Assembly (NCBI RefSeq): GCF_900188025.1
Contig: NZ_FZNO01000009.1
Coordinates: 110,667-174,666 of the forward strand
Direction of reading: 5' to 3'
DNA from: Blastococcus mobilis
GTDB lineage: Bacteria; Actinomycetota; Actinomycetes; Mycobacteriales; Geodermatophilaceae
DNA: 64,000 nt
The notes under the pieces were generated by a model, which saw only the letters and a program-made list of their open reading frames with translations, was not told where the DNA came from and did no database searches. This document shows, piece by piece, positions 1-8,335 of this stretch. The position numbers and the translations under genes were made by a program. Numbering within the stretch: the stretch's first letter is position 1; each line of letters begins with the position of its first letter.

Positions 1-606
1 TACCTCAACCAGCTGATCGTCGATCTCAACGCCCAGATCGACGCCACGTTCCTCATCGTCACGCACGACATCGGCACGGCGCGGACGGTCCCCGACAACC
101 TCGGCCTGCTGTTCCGCCGCAACCTCGTGATGTTCGGCCCGCGCGAGCAACTGCTGACCTCGCAGGAGCCCGTGGTCCGCCAGTTCCTCAACGGCCGCCG
201 CGAGGGCCCCATCGGCATGAGCGAGGAGAAGGACGTCGCCCAGGTGGAGGCCGAGATGGCGGCGCTGGAGGCCCGTGGCGGGGACTCGCACAACGGCGTC
301 GGGCCCAAGGGGGCCAGCGGAGGGGACGCCGTCCCGCCGCAGCTGACCCCCACCGAGGGCCTGCCCGTGCGCCAGGCCGAACGCCGCCGCCAGGAGCGGG
401 TCGCCCGCATGCTGCACGAGTTCGACGCGGAGACGCAGGAGGCCATCCGCGCCTCGCTGCCCGAGGACCTGCTCGCCCAGGTGGACTCCGGCGTGTTCGA
501 GCCCACCCGTGGCTCCCGTGGCCGGCACTGGGCGGCCGAGCCCGGTGCCGTCCCCGCAGGTGTCGCGGCCACCGCCGTCCTGCCCCGCCAGGGGGGTGAG
601 GGGTGA
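1..606 (+). CDS. ABC transporter ATP-binding protein, Mkl/MlaF type (5'-truncated by window edge)
   Basis: The reading frame is open from base 1, so only the C-terminal 201 residues are visible. Residues 16-23 read TFLIVTHD, the end of the Walker B/H-loop region of an ABC ATPase with the H-loop His at 22. A long Glu/Arg-rich tail follows. The stop overlaps the start of a YrbE permease (GTGA). In MCE systems this ATPase energises lipid movement through the YrbE permease pair. In Mycobacterium tuberculosis the equivalent gene mkl also lies between rplL and rpoB, which fits the rpoB found downstream. Walker A and the signature motif lie outside the window, so the assignment rests on the H-loop and the context. 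Confidence 0.85.
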   Translation, partial: YLNQLIVDLNAQIDATFLIVTHDIGTARTVPDNLGLLFRRNLVMFGPREQLLTSQEPVVRQFLNGRREGPIGMSEEKDVAQVEAEMAALEARGGDSHNGVGPKGASGGDAVPPQLTPTEGLPVRQAERRRQERVARMLHEFDAETQEAIRASLPEDLLAQVDSGVFEPTRGSRGRHWAAEPGAVPAGVAATAVLPRQGGEG

Positions 607-1418
607 CGGCCACCGACAAGCCGAAGGCCCCGGGACTGCTCGACGGAAAGTTCTCACCGACCCGTCCGCTCGCGGCGAGCGGCAACCTCTTCGCCTTCGG
701 GCTGGACGTGGTCAAGGCGCTGCCCAAGCGCCCGTTCCAGATCCGCGAGTTCATCCAGCAGACCTGGTTCATCGCGAGCGTCACGATCCTGCCGACGGCG
801 CTGGTCGCGATCCCCTTCGGTGCGGTCATCGCGCTGCAGCTGGGCTCGCTGACCCGCCAGCTCGGTGCACAGTCCTTCACCGGGGCGGCCTCGGTGCTGG
901 CGGTGCTCCGCGAGGCCAGCCCGATCGTCACCGCGCTGCTCATCGCGGGGGCGGGCGGCTCGGCCATCTGCGCGGACCTCGGGGCCCGGAAGATCCGCGA
1001 CGAGATCGACGCGATGGAGGTGCTGGGCATCAGCCCGATCCAGCGCCTCGTCGTCCCCCGCGTGCTGGCCTCGATGCTGGTGGCCGTCCTGCTCAACGGC
1101 CTGGTGAGCGTCGTCGGTGTCGCGGGCGGCTACTTCTTCAACGTCGTCCTGCAGGGCGGCACACCCGGTGCCTACCTGGCCTCCTTCAGCGCGCTGGCGC
1201 AGGTCGAGGACTTCTGGTCAGGGGAGATCAAGGCGCTGATCTTCGGTCTGATCGCGGCCATCGTCGCCTCCTACAAGGGGCTGCGGGCCGGAGGTGGGCC
1301 CAAGGGCGTGGGTGACGCGGTGAACCAGTCCGTCGTCATCACGTTCCTCCTGCTGTTCGCGGTGAACTTCGTGATCACCGCGATCTACTTCCAGCTCGTC
1401 CCGCCGAAGGGGCAGTGA
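603..1418 (+). CDS. YrbE/MlaE-family ABC permease, first of pair (YrbEA)
   Basis: This 271-residue integral membrane protein has the MlaE/YrbE fold: several hydrophobic segments and the family signature EIDAMEVLGI in the middle of the chain, preceded by a Gly/Ala-rich segment with AGAGGSAICADLGARKIRDE. It should form the membrane channel part of an MCE lipid transporter with the next gene product. The GTG start overlaps the upstream ATPase stop, and its own stop overlaps the next start, indicating translational coupling. Family assignment is firm; the substrate (a lipid or sterol in known MCE systems) cannot be read from the sequence. Confidence 0.93.
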   Translation: MTATDKPKAPGLLDGKFSPTRPLAASGNLFAFGLDVVKALPKRPFQIREFIQQTWFIASVTILPTALVAIPFGAVIALQLGSLTRQLGAQSFTGAASVLAVLREASPIVTALLIAGAGGSAICADLGARKIRDEIDAMEVLGISPIQRLVVPRVLASMLVAVLLNGLVSVVGVAGGYFFNVVLQGGTPGAYLASFSALAQVEDFWSGEIKALIFGLIAAIVASYKGLRAGGGPKGVGDAVNQSVVITFLLLFAVNFVITAIYFQLVPPKGQ

Positions 1419-2287
1419 TGGCGCTGCTCTCACCCGGCGACCGGGTCAAGGTGGCTGCCCGCCGCGTCGCGCGGAAGGTGTACCGCCAGCCGCTGGGCAC
1501 GCTCGACGACCTCGGCGACCAGCTCGGCTTCTACGGTCGGGCACTCGCCTGGACCCCCCGCACCCTCAAGCGCTACAAGAAGGAGGTTCTCCGCCTCCTG
1601 GCGGAGGTCACATTCGGGACCGGGGCGCTCGCGGTCATCGGGGGCACCGTCGGCGTCATCGCGTTCCTGTCGTTCTTCACCGGGACCGAGGTGGGCCTGC
1701 AGGGGTACGCGGCGCTGGACCAGCTGGGGACGTCGGCCTTCACCGGCTTCCTCTCGGCCTACTTCAACACGCGGGAGATCGCCCCACTCGTGGCCGGCCT
1801 GGCGCTGTCGGCAACGGTCGGTTGCGGGTTCACCGCGCAGATCGGCGCCATGCGGATCAACGAGGAGATCGACGCCCTCGAGGTCATGGGCGTGCCCTCG
1901 CTGCCGTTCCTGGTGACGACCCGGATCATCGCCGGCTTCATCGCCGTGATCCCGCTGTACGTGCTGGGTCTGCTGACCAGCTACTTCGCGACCCGGACCA
2001 TCGCCACCCAGGCCTACGGGCAGTCCACGGGCACCTACGACCACTACTTCAACCTGTTCCTCCCCCCGGAGGACGTGCTGTGGTCGTTCCTGAAGGTCCT
2101 CGTCTTCGCCGTCGTGATCATCCTGACGCACTGCTACTACGGCTACCGGGCCAGCGGCGGACCGGCGGGCGTGGGCCTGGCCGTCGGCCGGGCCGTCCGG
2201 TTCTCGATCGTGGCGATCAACATCATCGACCTGTTCCTGTCCCTGGCCATCTGGGGCTCGACGACGACTGTCCGGATTGCGGGGTGA
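1418..2287 (+). CDS. YrbE/MlaE-family ABC permease, second of pair (YrbEB)
   Basis: This 289-residue permease paralogue of the previous gene carries the equivalent motif EEIDALEVMGV and the conserved segment ALSATVGCGFTAQIGAMRI. An N-terminal amphipathic region with many basic residues precedes the membrane part. ATG at 1418 shares one base with the upstream TGA; a GTG three bases earlier is an alternative start. Paired YrbEA/YrbEB genes directly upstream of six MCE genes is the canonical actinobacterial mce arrangement, so the pair probably forms a heterodimer. The stop overlaps the start of the first MCE gene. Confidence 0.93.
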   Translation: MALLSPGDRVKVAARRVARKVYRQPLGTLDDLGDQLGFYGRALAWTPRTLKRYKKEVLRLLAEVTFGTGALAVIGGTVGVIAFLSFFTGTEVGLQGYAALDQLGTSAFTGFLSAYFNTREIAPLVAGLALSATVGCGFTAQIGAMRINEEIDALEVMGVPSLPFLVTTRIIAGFIAVIPLYVLGLLTSYFATRTIATQAYGQSTGTYDHYFNLFLPPEDVLWSFLKVLVFAVVIILTHCYYGYRASGGPAGVGLAVGRAVRFSIVAINIIDLFLSLAIWGSTTTVRIAG

Positions 2288-3669
2288 TGGCAGTGAGTGG
2301 CAGAGGACAAGTGATCCGCCGGCGGGCGCAGGGAATCGGGTTCCTCGTCGTCCTCGTGCTGCTGTTGGGGCTGTCGGTGGCCTCCTACAACAAGGCGTTC
2401 ACCGAGGTCGCCACCGTGACCCTGGAGACCGACACGGCGGGCAACCAGCTGCAGGAGGCCTCGGACGTCAAGGTGCGGGGCGTCATCGTCGGTGACGTCC
2501 GCGAGGTCGAGGCCACTGCCGACGGCGCCACCATCGAGCTGGCGATCGACCCCGACCATCTCGAACAGATCCCGGCGGACGTCTCGGCGCGGCTGCTGCC
2601 CAAGACGCTGTTCGGCGAGCGGTTCGTGTCGCTGGTGCTGCCCGAGCGGCCCAGCGGGGAGCGGCTGGCCGACGGCGACGTCATCGGCCAGGACCGCACC
2701 GAGAACGCCATCGAGCTGCAGCGGGTCATCGACGACACGCTGCCGTTGCTGCAGGCCGTGCACCCCGACGACCTGTCCTTCACCCTGGGCGCCGTCGCCG
2801 ACGCGTTGCGCGGCCGGGGCGACGACCTGGGCGCCAACCTCGCCGCGACGGGCGACTACATCGGCGAGATCAACACCGTGCTCCCGCAGCTGCAGGCCGA
2901 CATCTCCGGCCTGGCCGACTTCGCCGAGACCTACCAGGGCGCAGCGGACGATCTGCTGGCCGTGCTGGACAACCTTGCTGTGACCAACACGACCGTGGTC
3001 GACCAGGCCGAGCAGCTACGCCGGACCTTCAGCGTCGGGACGAGTTCGTCGAACGTGACGGCGGGCTTCCTGGAGCGGAACGAGCGCAACCTGATCTCGC
3101 TGGCGGAGACGTCCCGTCCCGTGCTCGGCCTCTTCGCCGAGTACTCGCCGGTCTACCCCTGCCTGCTCGAGGGGCTCGCCCGGTCGGTTCCGCGGATCGG
3201 GGAGAGCTTCGGGCAGGACGGGGACCCGGCCCTGAACCTGAACATCCAGTTCCCCTTGCCGCCGCGCAACCCGTACCAGCCCGGCGACCAGCCGGTCTAC
3301 GCCGACACCGCCCCGCCCGACTGCCGGGGGCTGGACGACATCGACGCCGAGATCGCTCAGGCGGCGGCCGGGGAGTACTACTGCCCGTACCCGGCCAAGG
3401 ACGGCGTCGAGTCGCCGGAGAGCGCCGAGCGGCCCGTGCCCGCGTGCTTCGAGGGTGGGGCCGACGACGGCGGGAACCCGGACAACGTGCCCACCGCAGC
3501 CCGGGCGGGCCAGTCCCTGCCCGACGTCCTGGCCGGCTCGGCCGCCGAGCTGGACTTCGTCCGGAGCATCCTCGCCTACCAGTCCGGCAAGCGACCCTCG
3601 GACGTCTCCGACCTCGGCGCGGCCACCCTGGCACCGATACTGCGCGGGAAGAGCGTGATGCTCCGATGA
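2287..3669 (+). CDS. MCE family protein, position A (MceA-like)
   Basis: This 460-residue protein has a short basic N-terminus, one membrane-spanning anchor (about residues 16-34), an MCE/MlaD domain (about 40-120, with SDVKVRGVIVGDVREVE) and a long helical region, then a Pro/Cys-containing tail. It should project from the cell membrane as one subunit of the hexameric lipid-conducting MCE tube. ATG 2287 overlaps the permease stop and matches the other junctions in the operon. A REP-like repeat begins at its stop codon. Position and length fit MceA; exact orthology to a numbered mycobacterial mce operon cannot be decided here. Confidence 0.9.
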   Translation: MAVSGRGQVIRRRAQGIGFLVVLVLLLGLSVASYNKAFTEVATVTLETDTAGNQLQEASDVKVRGVIVGDVREVEATADGATIELAIDPDHLEQIPADVSARLLPKTLFGERFVSLVLPERPSGERLADGDVIGQDRTENAIELQRVIDDTLPLLQAVHPDDLSFTLGAVADALRGRGDDLGANLAATGDYIGEINTVLPQLQADISGLADFAETYQGAADDLLAVLDNLAVTNTTVVDQAEQLRRTFSVGTSSSNVTAGFLERNERNLISLAETSRPVLGLFAEYSPVYPCLLEGLARSVPRIGESFGQDGDPALNLNIQFPLPPRNPYQPGDQPVYADTAPPDCRGLDDIDAEIAQAAAGEYYCPYPAKDGVESPESAERPVPACFEGGADDGGNPDNVPTAARAGQSLPDVLAGSAAELDFVRSILAYQSGKRPSDVSDLGAATLAPILRGKSVMLR

Positions 3670-3736
3670 GTGAGCATCGCAGCGAGCGCCAGCGAGCGAG
3701 GAGCGGAGCGGTCGGCCGCGCAGCGGAGGTGTCATT
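3669..3736 (+). repeat. REP-like intergenic element, copy 1 (AGTGAGCATCG-N17-CGAGGAGCGGAGC)
   Basis: The 67-nt gap after mceA starts with AGTGAGCATCG (3669-3679), then 17 variable bases, then CGAGGAGCGGAGC (3697-3709). The same two blocks with the same 17-base spacing occur at the fusA stop (25366-25406). It is the only non-overlapping junction among the permease and MCE genes. Two copies at gene ends suggest a dispersed palindromic/REP-type element; its mobility is inference. Confidence 0.7.
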
Positions 3737-4795
3737 GTGAAGGGCCAGTTGAGGGGGCTCGCCGGCCCGCTGGTCAAGTTGGTGGTCTTCGCTCTCGTCA
3801 CCGTGATGGCCGCCTACGTGCTGCTCACGACCATCACCAACGCCGGCTACGGGGAACAGCTCACCTACCGGGCACAGTTCACCGATGTCGCCGGCCTCGT
3901 GGAGGGCGACGAGGTGCGCATCGCCGGCGTCCGTGTCGGTCAGGTGGTCGGCATCGGCCTGGGCGAGGGCACCGACCGGCCGGTGGCCGAGGTCGAGCTC
4001 GAGGTCAGTGCCGACGTGCCGCTGCCCGCCGCCGTCGAGGCGACCATCCGCTACCGCAACCTGGTCGGTCAGCGGTACATCGCCCTCACCGAGGGAGAGG
4101 GCTCGTCCGGGAAGACCCTCGCGGAGGGAGCGGTCATCCCGCTGGCGCAGACCACCAACGCGCTCGACCTGACGGTGCTCTTCGGTGGGTTCCAGCCGCT
4201 CCTGCAGGCGCTGTCGCCGGCGGACATGAACCGGGTGTCCTTCGAGATCATCCAGGTGTTCCAGGGCGAGGGCGGCACCATGGAGAGCCTGCTGGCGCAC
4301 GTGGGCTCGCTGACCAACAGCCTCGCCGACCGGGACCAGGTCATCGGCAGCGTGATCGACAACCTCACGACGGTGATGGGCACGCTGGCCGCCCGCGACC
4401 AGCAGCTGTCTGACCTCGTGGTGAGCCTCCAGCAGTTCGTCACCGGGCTCGCCGGCGACCGGGAGGCGATCTTCGACTCCCTGCAGACCATCGACCAGCT
4501 CGCGGTCTCCTCGAGCGGCTTCCTGGAGGAGGCCCGCGCGCCGCTGGCCGCCGACATCCAGGCGCTGGGCGACCTGTCCGGCAACCTGGCCGACACCGGT
4601 GACCTGGTGGAGCGATTCCTGCAGACCGCACCGGTCAAGCTCGACCTGACGACGCGGACGGCCATCAACGGCAGCTGGTTCAACTTCTTCATGTGCCGAG
4701 CCGGGGGCACGGTGACCCTGCCCGGCACCGGTCCGGACGGGACGCCGGTCACGAAGACGTTCGACTACGACAGCGGAGCGGAGGGATGCGGCTGA
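3737..4795 (+). CDS. MCE family protein, position B
   Basis: This 352-residue protein has one N-terminal membrane segment (about residues 12-33) and an MCE domain with FTDVAGLVEGDEVRIAGVRV and a following LVGQRYIAL strand. A helical region and a short cysteine-containing tail follow. The GTG start has GGAGG 7-11 nt upstream, supplied by the end of the intergenic repeat, so this gene can be initiated independently although all others in the cluster are coupled by overlap. It should be a subunit of the MCE hexamer. Its stop overlaps the next start (TGATG). Confidence 0.9.
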   Translation: MKGQLRGLAGPLVKLVVFALVTVMAAYVLLTTITNAGYGEQLTYRAQFTDVAGLVEGDEVRIAGVRVGQVVGIGLGEGTDRPVAEVELEVSADVPLPAAVEATIRYRNLVGQRYIALTEGEGSSGKTLAEGAVIPLAQTTNALDLTVLFGGFQPLLQALSPADMNRVSFEIIQVFQGEGGTMESLLAHVGSLTNSLADRDQVIGSVIDNLTTVMGTLAARDQQLSDLVVSLQQFVTGLAGDREAIFDSLQTIDQLAVSSSGFLEEARAPLAADIQALGDLSGNLADTGDLVERFLQTAPVKLDLTTRTAINGSWFNFFMCRAGGTVTLPGTGPDGTPVTKTFDYDSGAEGCG

Positions 4796-5826
4796 TGGCC
4801 CGCCAGTCGAAGAACTTCCGCGACCGGAACCCGGTGGTCGTCGGCGCGGTCAGCCTGACCGTCATCGCCGCCCTGGTGTTCCTCGCCTTCAACGCACAGT
4901 CGCTGCCGCTCATCGGCGGGGGCACCGTCTACAAGGCGCAGTTCTCCGAGGCGGCCGGACTGCAGCCCGACGACCCGGTGCGGGTGGCGGGCGTCAAGGT
5001 CGGCACGGTCGAGGGTCTGGCCCTGGAGGACGGCGCGGTGACTGTCGAGTTCCGGGTGAAGGACGCCTTCGTGGGCGACCGGTCGGAGGCCGCGATCAAG
5101 ATCGAGACCGTGCTCGGCGCGAAGTACATCGCCCTGGTGCCGCGGGGGGCCCAGCCGCTCGATCCCGACGAGCGCATCCCCAGGGAGCGCACCGCCTCGC
5201 CGTACGACGTCGTCGAGGCGTTCGCCGACCTCTCCTCGACGGTTCAGGAGATCGACACCGCCCAGCTCGCCAGCTCCTTCGACGTGCTGTCGGAGACCTT
5301 CGCCGACACCCCCGAGGAGGTCCGCACCTCGCTGGAGGGGCTGGCCCGGCTGTCGGACACCATCGCCTCGCGGGACGCGCAGTTGCGCGACCTGCTGTCG
5401 GCGACCCGGCAGGTGACCGACGTGCTCGCCGACCGCAGCGGCGAGTTCACCCAGCTGATCCTGGACTCCAACACGCTCCTCACGGAGGTGCAGGAACGGC
5501 GGGCCCTGATCGACTCGATCCTCACCAACACACAGGAGCTCGCCGATCAGCTCTCCGGGCTGGTGGCCGACAACCGCGAGACCCTCACCCCGGCGCTCCA
5601 GCAGCTGTCCCGCGTGACCGAGATCCTCTCGCGCAACCGCGCTGCGCTGGCCGAGACGGTGAGCGAGCTCGCGCCCTTCGTGCGGGTGTTCACCAACACC
5701 CTGGGCAGCGGCCGCTGGTTCGACAGCTTCGTCAACGACCTCGTGCCCACGATCGTGGGTGCGGCGGTCTGCACCACCGCCGAGACGTCGGTGACCGGTT
5801 GTTCCGCGACGGAGGGAGGCCGATGA
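4795..5826 (+). CDS. MCE family protein, position C
   Basis: This 343-residue protein has a basic N-terminus, a membrane segment (about residues 15-35) and an MCE domain with FSEAAGLQPDDPVRVAGVKV. An ATG nine bases upstream in frame (4786) is directly against the GGAGGG ribosome site, so ATG 4795, about 10 nt from that site and overlapping the upstream stop, is preferred. The long C-terminal part is predicted to be helical from its heptad-like Leu pattern, as in other MCE proteins that form the needle-like tunnel. Function is inferred from family and operon position. Confidence 0.9.
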   Translation: MARQSKNFRDRNPVVVGAVSLTVIAALVFLAFNAQSLPLIGGGTVYKAQFSEAAGLQPDDPVRVAGVKVGTVEGLALEDGAVTVEFRVKDAFVGDRSEAAIKIETVLGAKYIALVPRGAQPLDPDERIPRERTASPYDVVEAFADLSSTVQEIDTAQLASSFDVLSETFADTPEEVRTSLEGLARLSDTIASRDAQLRDLLSATRQVTDVLADRSGEFTQLILDSNTLLTEVQERRALIDSILTNTQELADQLSGLVADNRETLTPALQQLSRVTEILSRNRAALAETVSELAPFVRVFTNTLGSGRWFDSFVNDLVPTIVGAAVCTTAETSVTGCSATEGGR

Positions 5827-7064
5827 GCGGCACACTGCAGCGCGGCATCGCGCTGGCCGCCGCCCTGGTGCTGCTGGCAGCACTGGGCTGGACGATCCTG
5901 CGGCCCGCGGGTCAGTACCGGGTCACCGCCTACTTCACGGAGACGGTCGGCCTGTACCCGGGTTCGGACGTGCGGGTGCTCGGCATTCCCATCGGCACGA
6001 TCACCGAGGTCCTCCCGCTGGGCGACAAGGTGCGGGTCCAGATGAGCATCGACGACGACTACGACATCCCGGCCGACGCCGAGGCGATCGTGCTGGCGCC
6101 GTCGCTGGTCTCCGACCGGTACGTGCAGTTCTCGCCGGTCTACGACGAGGGACCGACCATGCAGGACGGCGACGAGGTCCCGCTGGACCGCACCGCCATC
6201 CCGGTGGAGCTCGACGCCGTCTACGGCGCCCTCGACGAGCTCTCCGCTGCGCTGGGGCCCGACGGCGCCAACAAGGACGGCGCGTTGTCCGACCTCGTCG
6301 ACGTCGGCGCGGCGAACCTCGAGGGCAACGGCGAGGCGCTGAACCGTACGCTGACCGGCTTCTCGCAGGCCGTGGAGACCCTGGCCGAGAACCGCGACGA
6401 CCTCTTCGGCTCGCTGGACAACCTGCAGACCTTCACCTCCGCGCTGGCCACCATCGATGCGCAGGTGGGCCAGTTCAACGACAACATGGCCGCCGTCAGT
6501 GAGCTGCTGGCCAGCGAGCGGGAGGATCTGCAGACCGCGGTCGCCCTGCTCAGCGACGCCCTGGGCGACGTGGCCGGCTTCGTCAGGGACAACACCACGT
6601 TGCTGACCACCAACGTCGACCGGCTGGCGGACGTCACGCTGGTGCTGGTGCAGCAGCGGGCCAAGCTGGCCGAGGTGCTCGACGTGGCCCCGGCGGCGCT
6701 GGGCAACCTGACGCACGCCTACAACCCCGACTACGGCACGCTGGACACCCGCGACAACGGGCTGGGCTCGGTGAACGCCGAGATCGTCGTCTGCGGCGCG
6801 CTGGCCCAGGTCGGCCGGGTCGACCTGGAGACCGACCTCCCAGGGAAGCTGCCCGACGCGACCGCGCCGCTGCGCGACTCCGTCGAGGAGATCTGCGCCC
6901 GCCTCCTGTCCGGAGACGCCGACGCCGACGGCACCCTCGACGACCTGAACGGCAACGCCGTTCCCGACTACGAGGAACTCCGTCAGGCGCTGCTCGGTGG
7001 CGGCGGTGGCGGTGGCGCCGCGGGCGGGATGCGGCCCGGACTCCCCCCGGTGAGTGCCCCGTGA
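5823..7064 (+). CDS. MCE family protein, position D, with Asp-rich calcium-loop-like tail
   Basis: This 413-residue protein starts with a short N-terminal membrane anchor (about residues 8-25) followed by an MCE domain (YRVTAYFTETVGLYPGSDVR, then VLGIPIGTI). Near the C-terminus, from residue 365, there is an alternating Asp stretch (DADADGTLDD) followed by NGNAVPDYEE, resembling thrombospondin-type-3/EF-loop calcium repeats, and then a run of Gly. Such a tail is not part of the usual MCE architecture as I know it. The ATG overlaps the upstream TGA (ATGA), and the stop overlaps the next GTG. Confidence 0.9.
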   Translation: MSGTLQRGIALAAALVLLAALGWTILRPAGQYRVTAYFTETVGLYPGSDVRVLGIPIGTITEVLPLGDKVRVQMSIDDDYDIPADAEAIVLAPSLVSDRYVQFSPVYDEGPTMQDGDEVPLDRTAIPVELDAVYGALDELSAALGPDGANKDGALSDLVDVGAANLEGNGEALNRTLTGFSQAVETLAENRDDLFGSLDNLQTFTSALATIDAQVGQFNDNMAAVSELLASEREDLQTAVALLSDALGDVAGFVRDNTTLLTTNVDRLADVTLVLVQQRAKLAEVLDVAPAALGNLTHAYNPDYGTLDTRDNGLGSVNAEIVVCGALAQVGRVDLETDLPGKLPDATAPLRDSVEEICARLLSGDADADGTLDDLNGNAVPDYEELRQALLGGGGGGGAAGGMRPGLPPVSAP

Positions 7065-8335
7065 GCCGGCGCGCGCAGCGGGTCGTTGCCCTCGCGGCCG
7101 GGATGCTGCTGCTCGGCGGTTGCGGCTTCCGCGGTGCCTACTCCCTGGACCTTCCCGGCGGAGCCGACACCGGTGACGATCCGTACACCGTCCAGGTGGA
7201 ATTCCTCGACGTGCTGGACCTCGTGCCGCAGTCCGGTGTCCGGGTCGCCGACGTCCCGGTCGGGCGCGTGGAGTCCATCGAGCTGGACGAGGACGACTGG
7301 ACGGCGCTCGTGACCATCTCGGTCAACCGCGAGGTCGACCTGCCGGCCAACGCGGTCGCGGCCATCCAGCAGTCGTCGCTGCTCGGCGAGAAGTACGTGG
7401 AGCTGGCTCCGCCGGGCAACGAGGAGCCTGAGGGGAAACTGGGCGACGACTCGCGGATCACCCTCGACCGCACCAACCGCAACGTCGAGGTCGAGGAGTT
7501 GCTCGGGGCGCTGTCGCTGGTGCTCAACGGCGGCGGGCTCGCCCAGCTGCAGACGATCAACCGGGAACTCGGCGAAGCGCTGGAAGGCCGGGAGGCCGAG
7601 ATCAAGGACACGCTCGACCAGCTGGACACCTTCATCGGCGGGCTCGACGAGCAGAAGGCGGAGATCAACCGGGCACTGGACCGCGCGAACGAGCTGGCCG
7701 CGACCCTGAGCGCCCGGACCGCGACGATCGAGAACGCGCTCGACACCATCGGCCCCGGTCTGGACGTCATCAACGAGCAGCGCGACCTGCTCGTCTCCAT
7801 GCTGGAGGGCCTGGCTCGGCTGGGTGACGTCGGCACCCGGATCATCCAGCAGTCGGCGGCCGACACGGTGGAGGACCTGAAGCTCCTGCAGCCGATCCTC
7901 ACCCAGCTCGCCGCAGCCGGGCCCGACCTCGCCGGGTCCCTGGAGATGCTGCTGACCTATCCCTTCCCGGACAGCTCCCTCTCGGCGTTGAACTACCGCG
8001 AGGCCCAGTCCGGCGGGGTGGCGCTGTTCACCAACATGACGGCCACGGTCGACCTGGACCTGACCCACCTCCTGTGTCGGTACGTCGTCGACCAGTCGGG
8101 CGCGCTTCGTGAACTGCCGCTGGAGGAGGCCCTCGCGCAGGGCAGGTGCGGAGTCGAGGGCGACGGGAGCCGGGCCACGACCGGGGGCTCCGGTGGCTCG
8201 CAGTCCACCTCGTCCACGTCGAGCTCGCCGTCGATCCTGAGCGGCATCGAGGGGCAGGTCGTCCAGCAGGTGCCCGGAGCCGACCAGCCCGCCGGCCGGC
8301 TCGGCCTGCCGTCCGTCACGGGGGTGGCGCAGTGA
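7061..8335 (+). CDS. MCE family lipoprotein, position E (LprK-like)
   Basis: This 424-residue protein begins with a lipoprotein signal peptide: a basic n-region (MSRRAQR), a hydrophobic core and a lipobox LLGGC with the acylated Cys at residue 21. An MCE domain follows (VEFLDVLDLVPQSGVRVADV), then a long helical region with heptad-like repeats and a Ser/Thr-rich C-terminus. In mycobacterial mce operons the fifth MCE gene is the lipoprotein, and the same holds here. It should be anchored on the outer face of the cell membrane. GTG overlaps the upstream stop. Confidence 0.93.
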   Translation: MSRRAQRVVALAAGMLLLGGCGFRGAYSLDLPGGADTGDDPYTVQVEFLDVLDLVPQSGVRVADVPVGRVESIELDEDDWTALVTISVNREVDLPANAVAAIQQSSLLGEKYVELAPPGNEEPEGKLGDDSRITLDRTNRNVEVEELLGALSLVLNGGGLAQLQTINRELGEALEGREAEIKDTLDQLDTFIGGLDEQKAEINRALDRANELAATLSARTATIENALDTIGPGLDVINEQRDLLVSMLEGLARLGDVGTRIIQQSAADTVEDLKLLQPILTQLAAAGPDLAGSLEMLLTYPFPDSSLSALNYREAQSGGVALFTNMTATVDLDLTHLLCRYVVDQSGALRELPLEEALAQGRCGVEGDGSRATTGGSGGSQSTSSTSSSPSILSGIEGQVVQQVPGADQPAGRLGLPSVTGVAQ

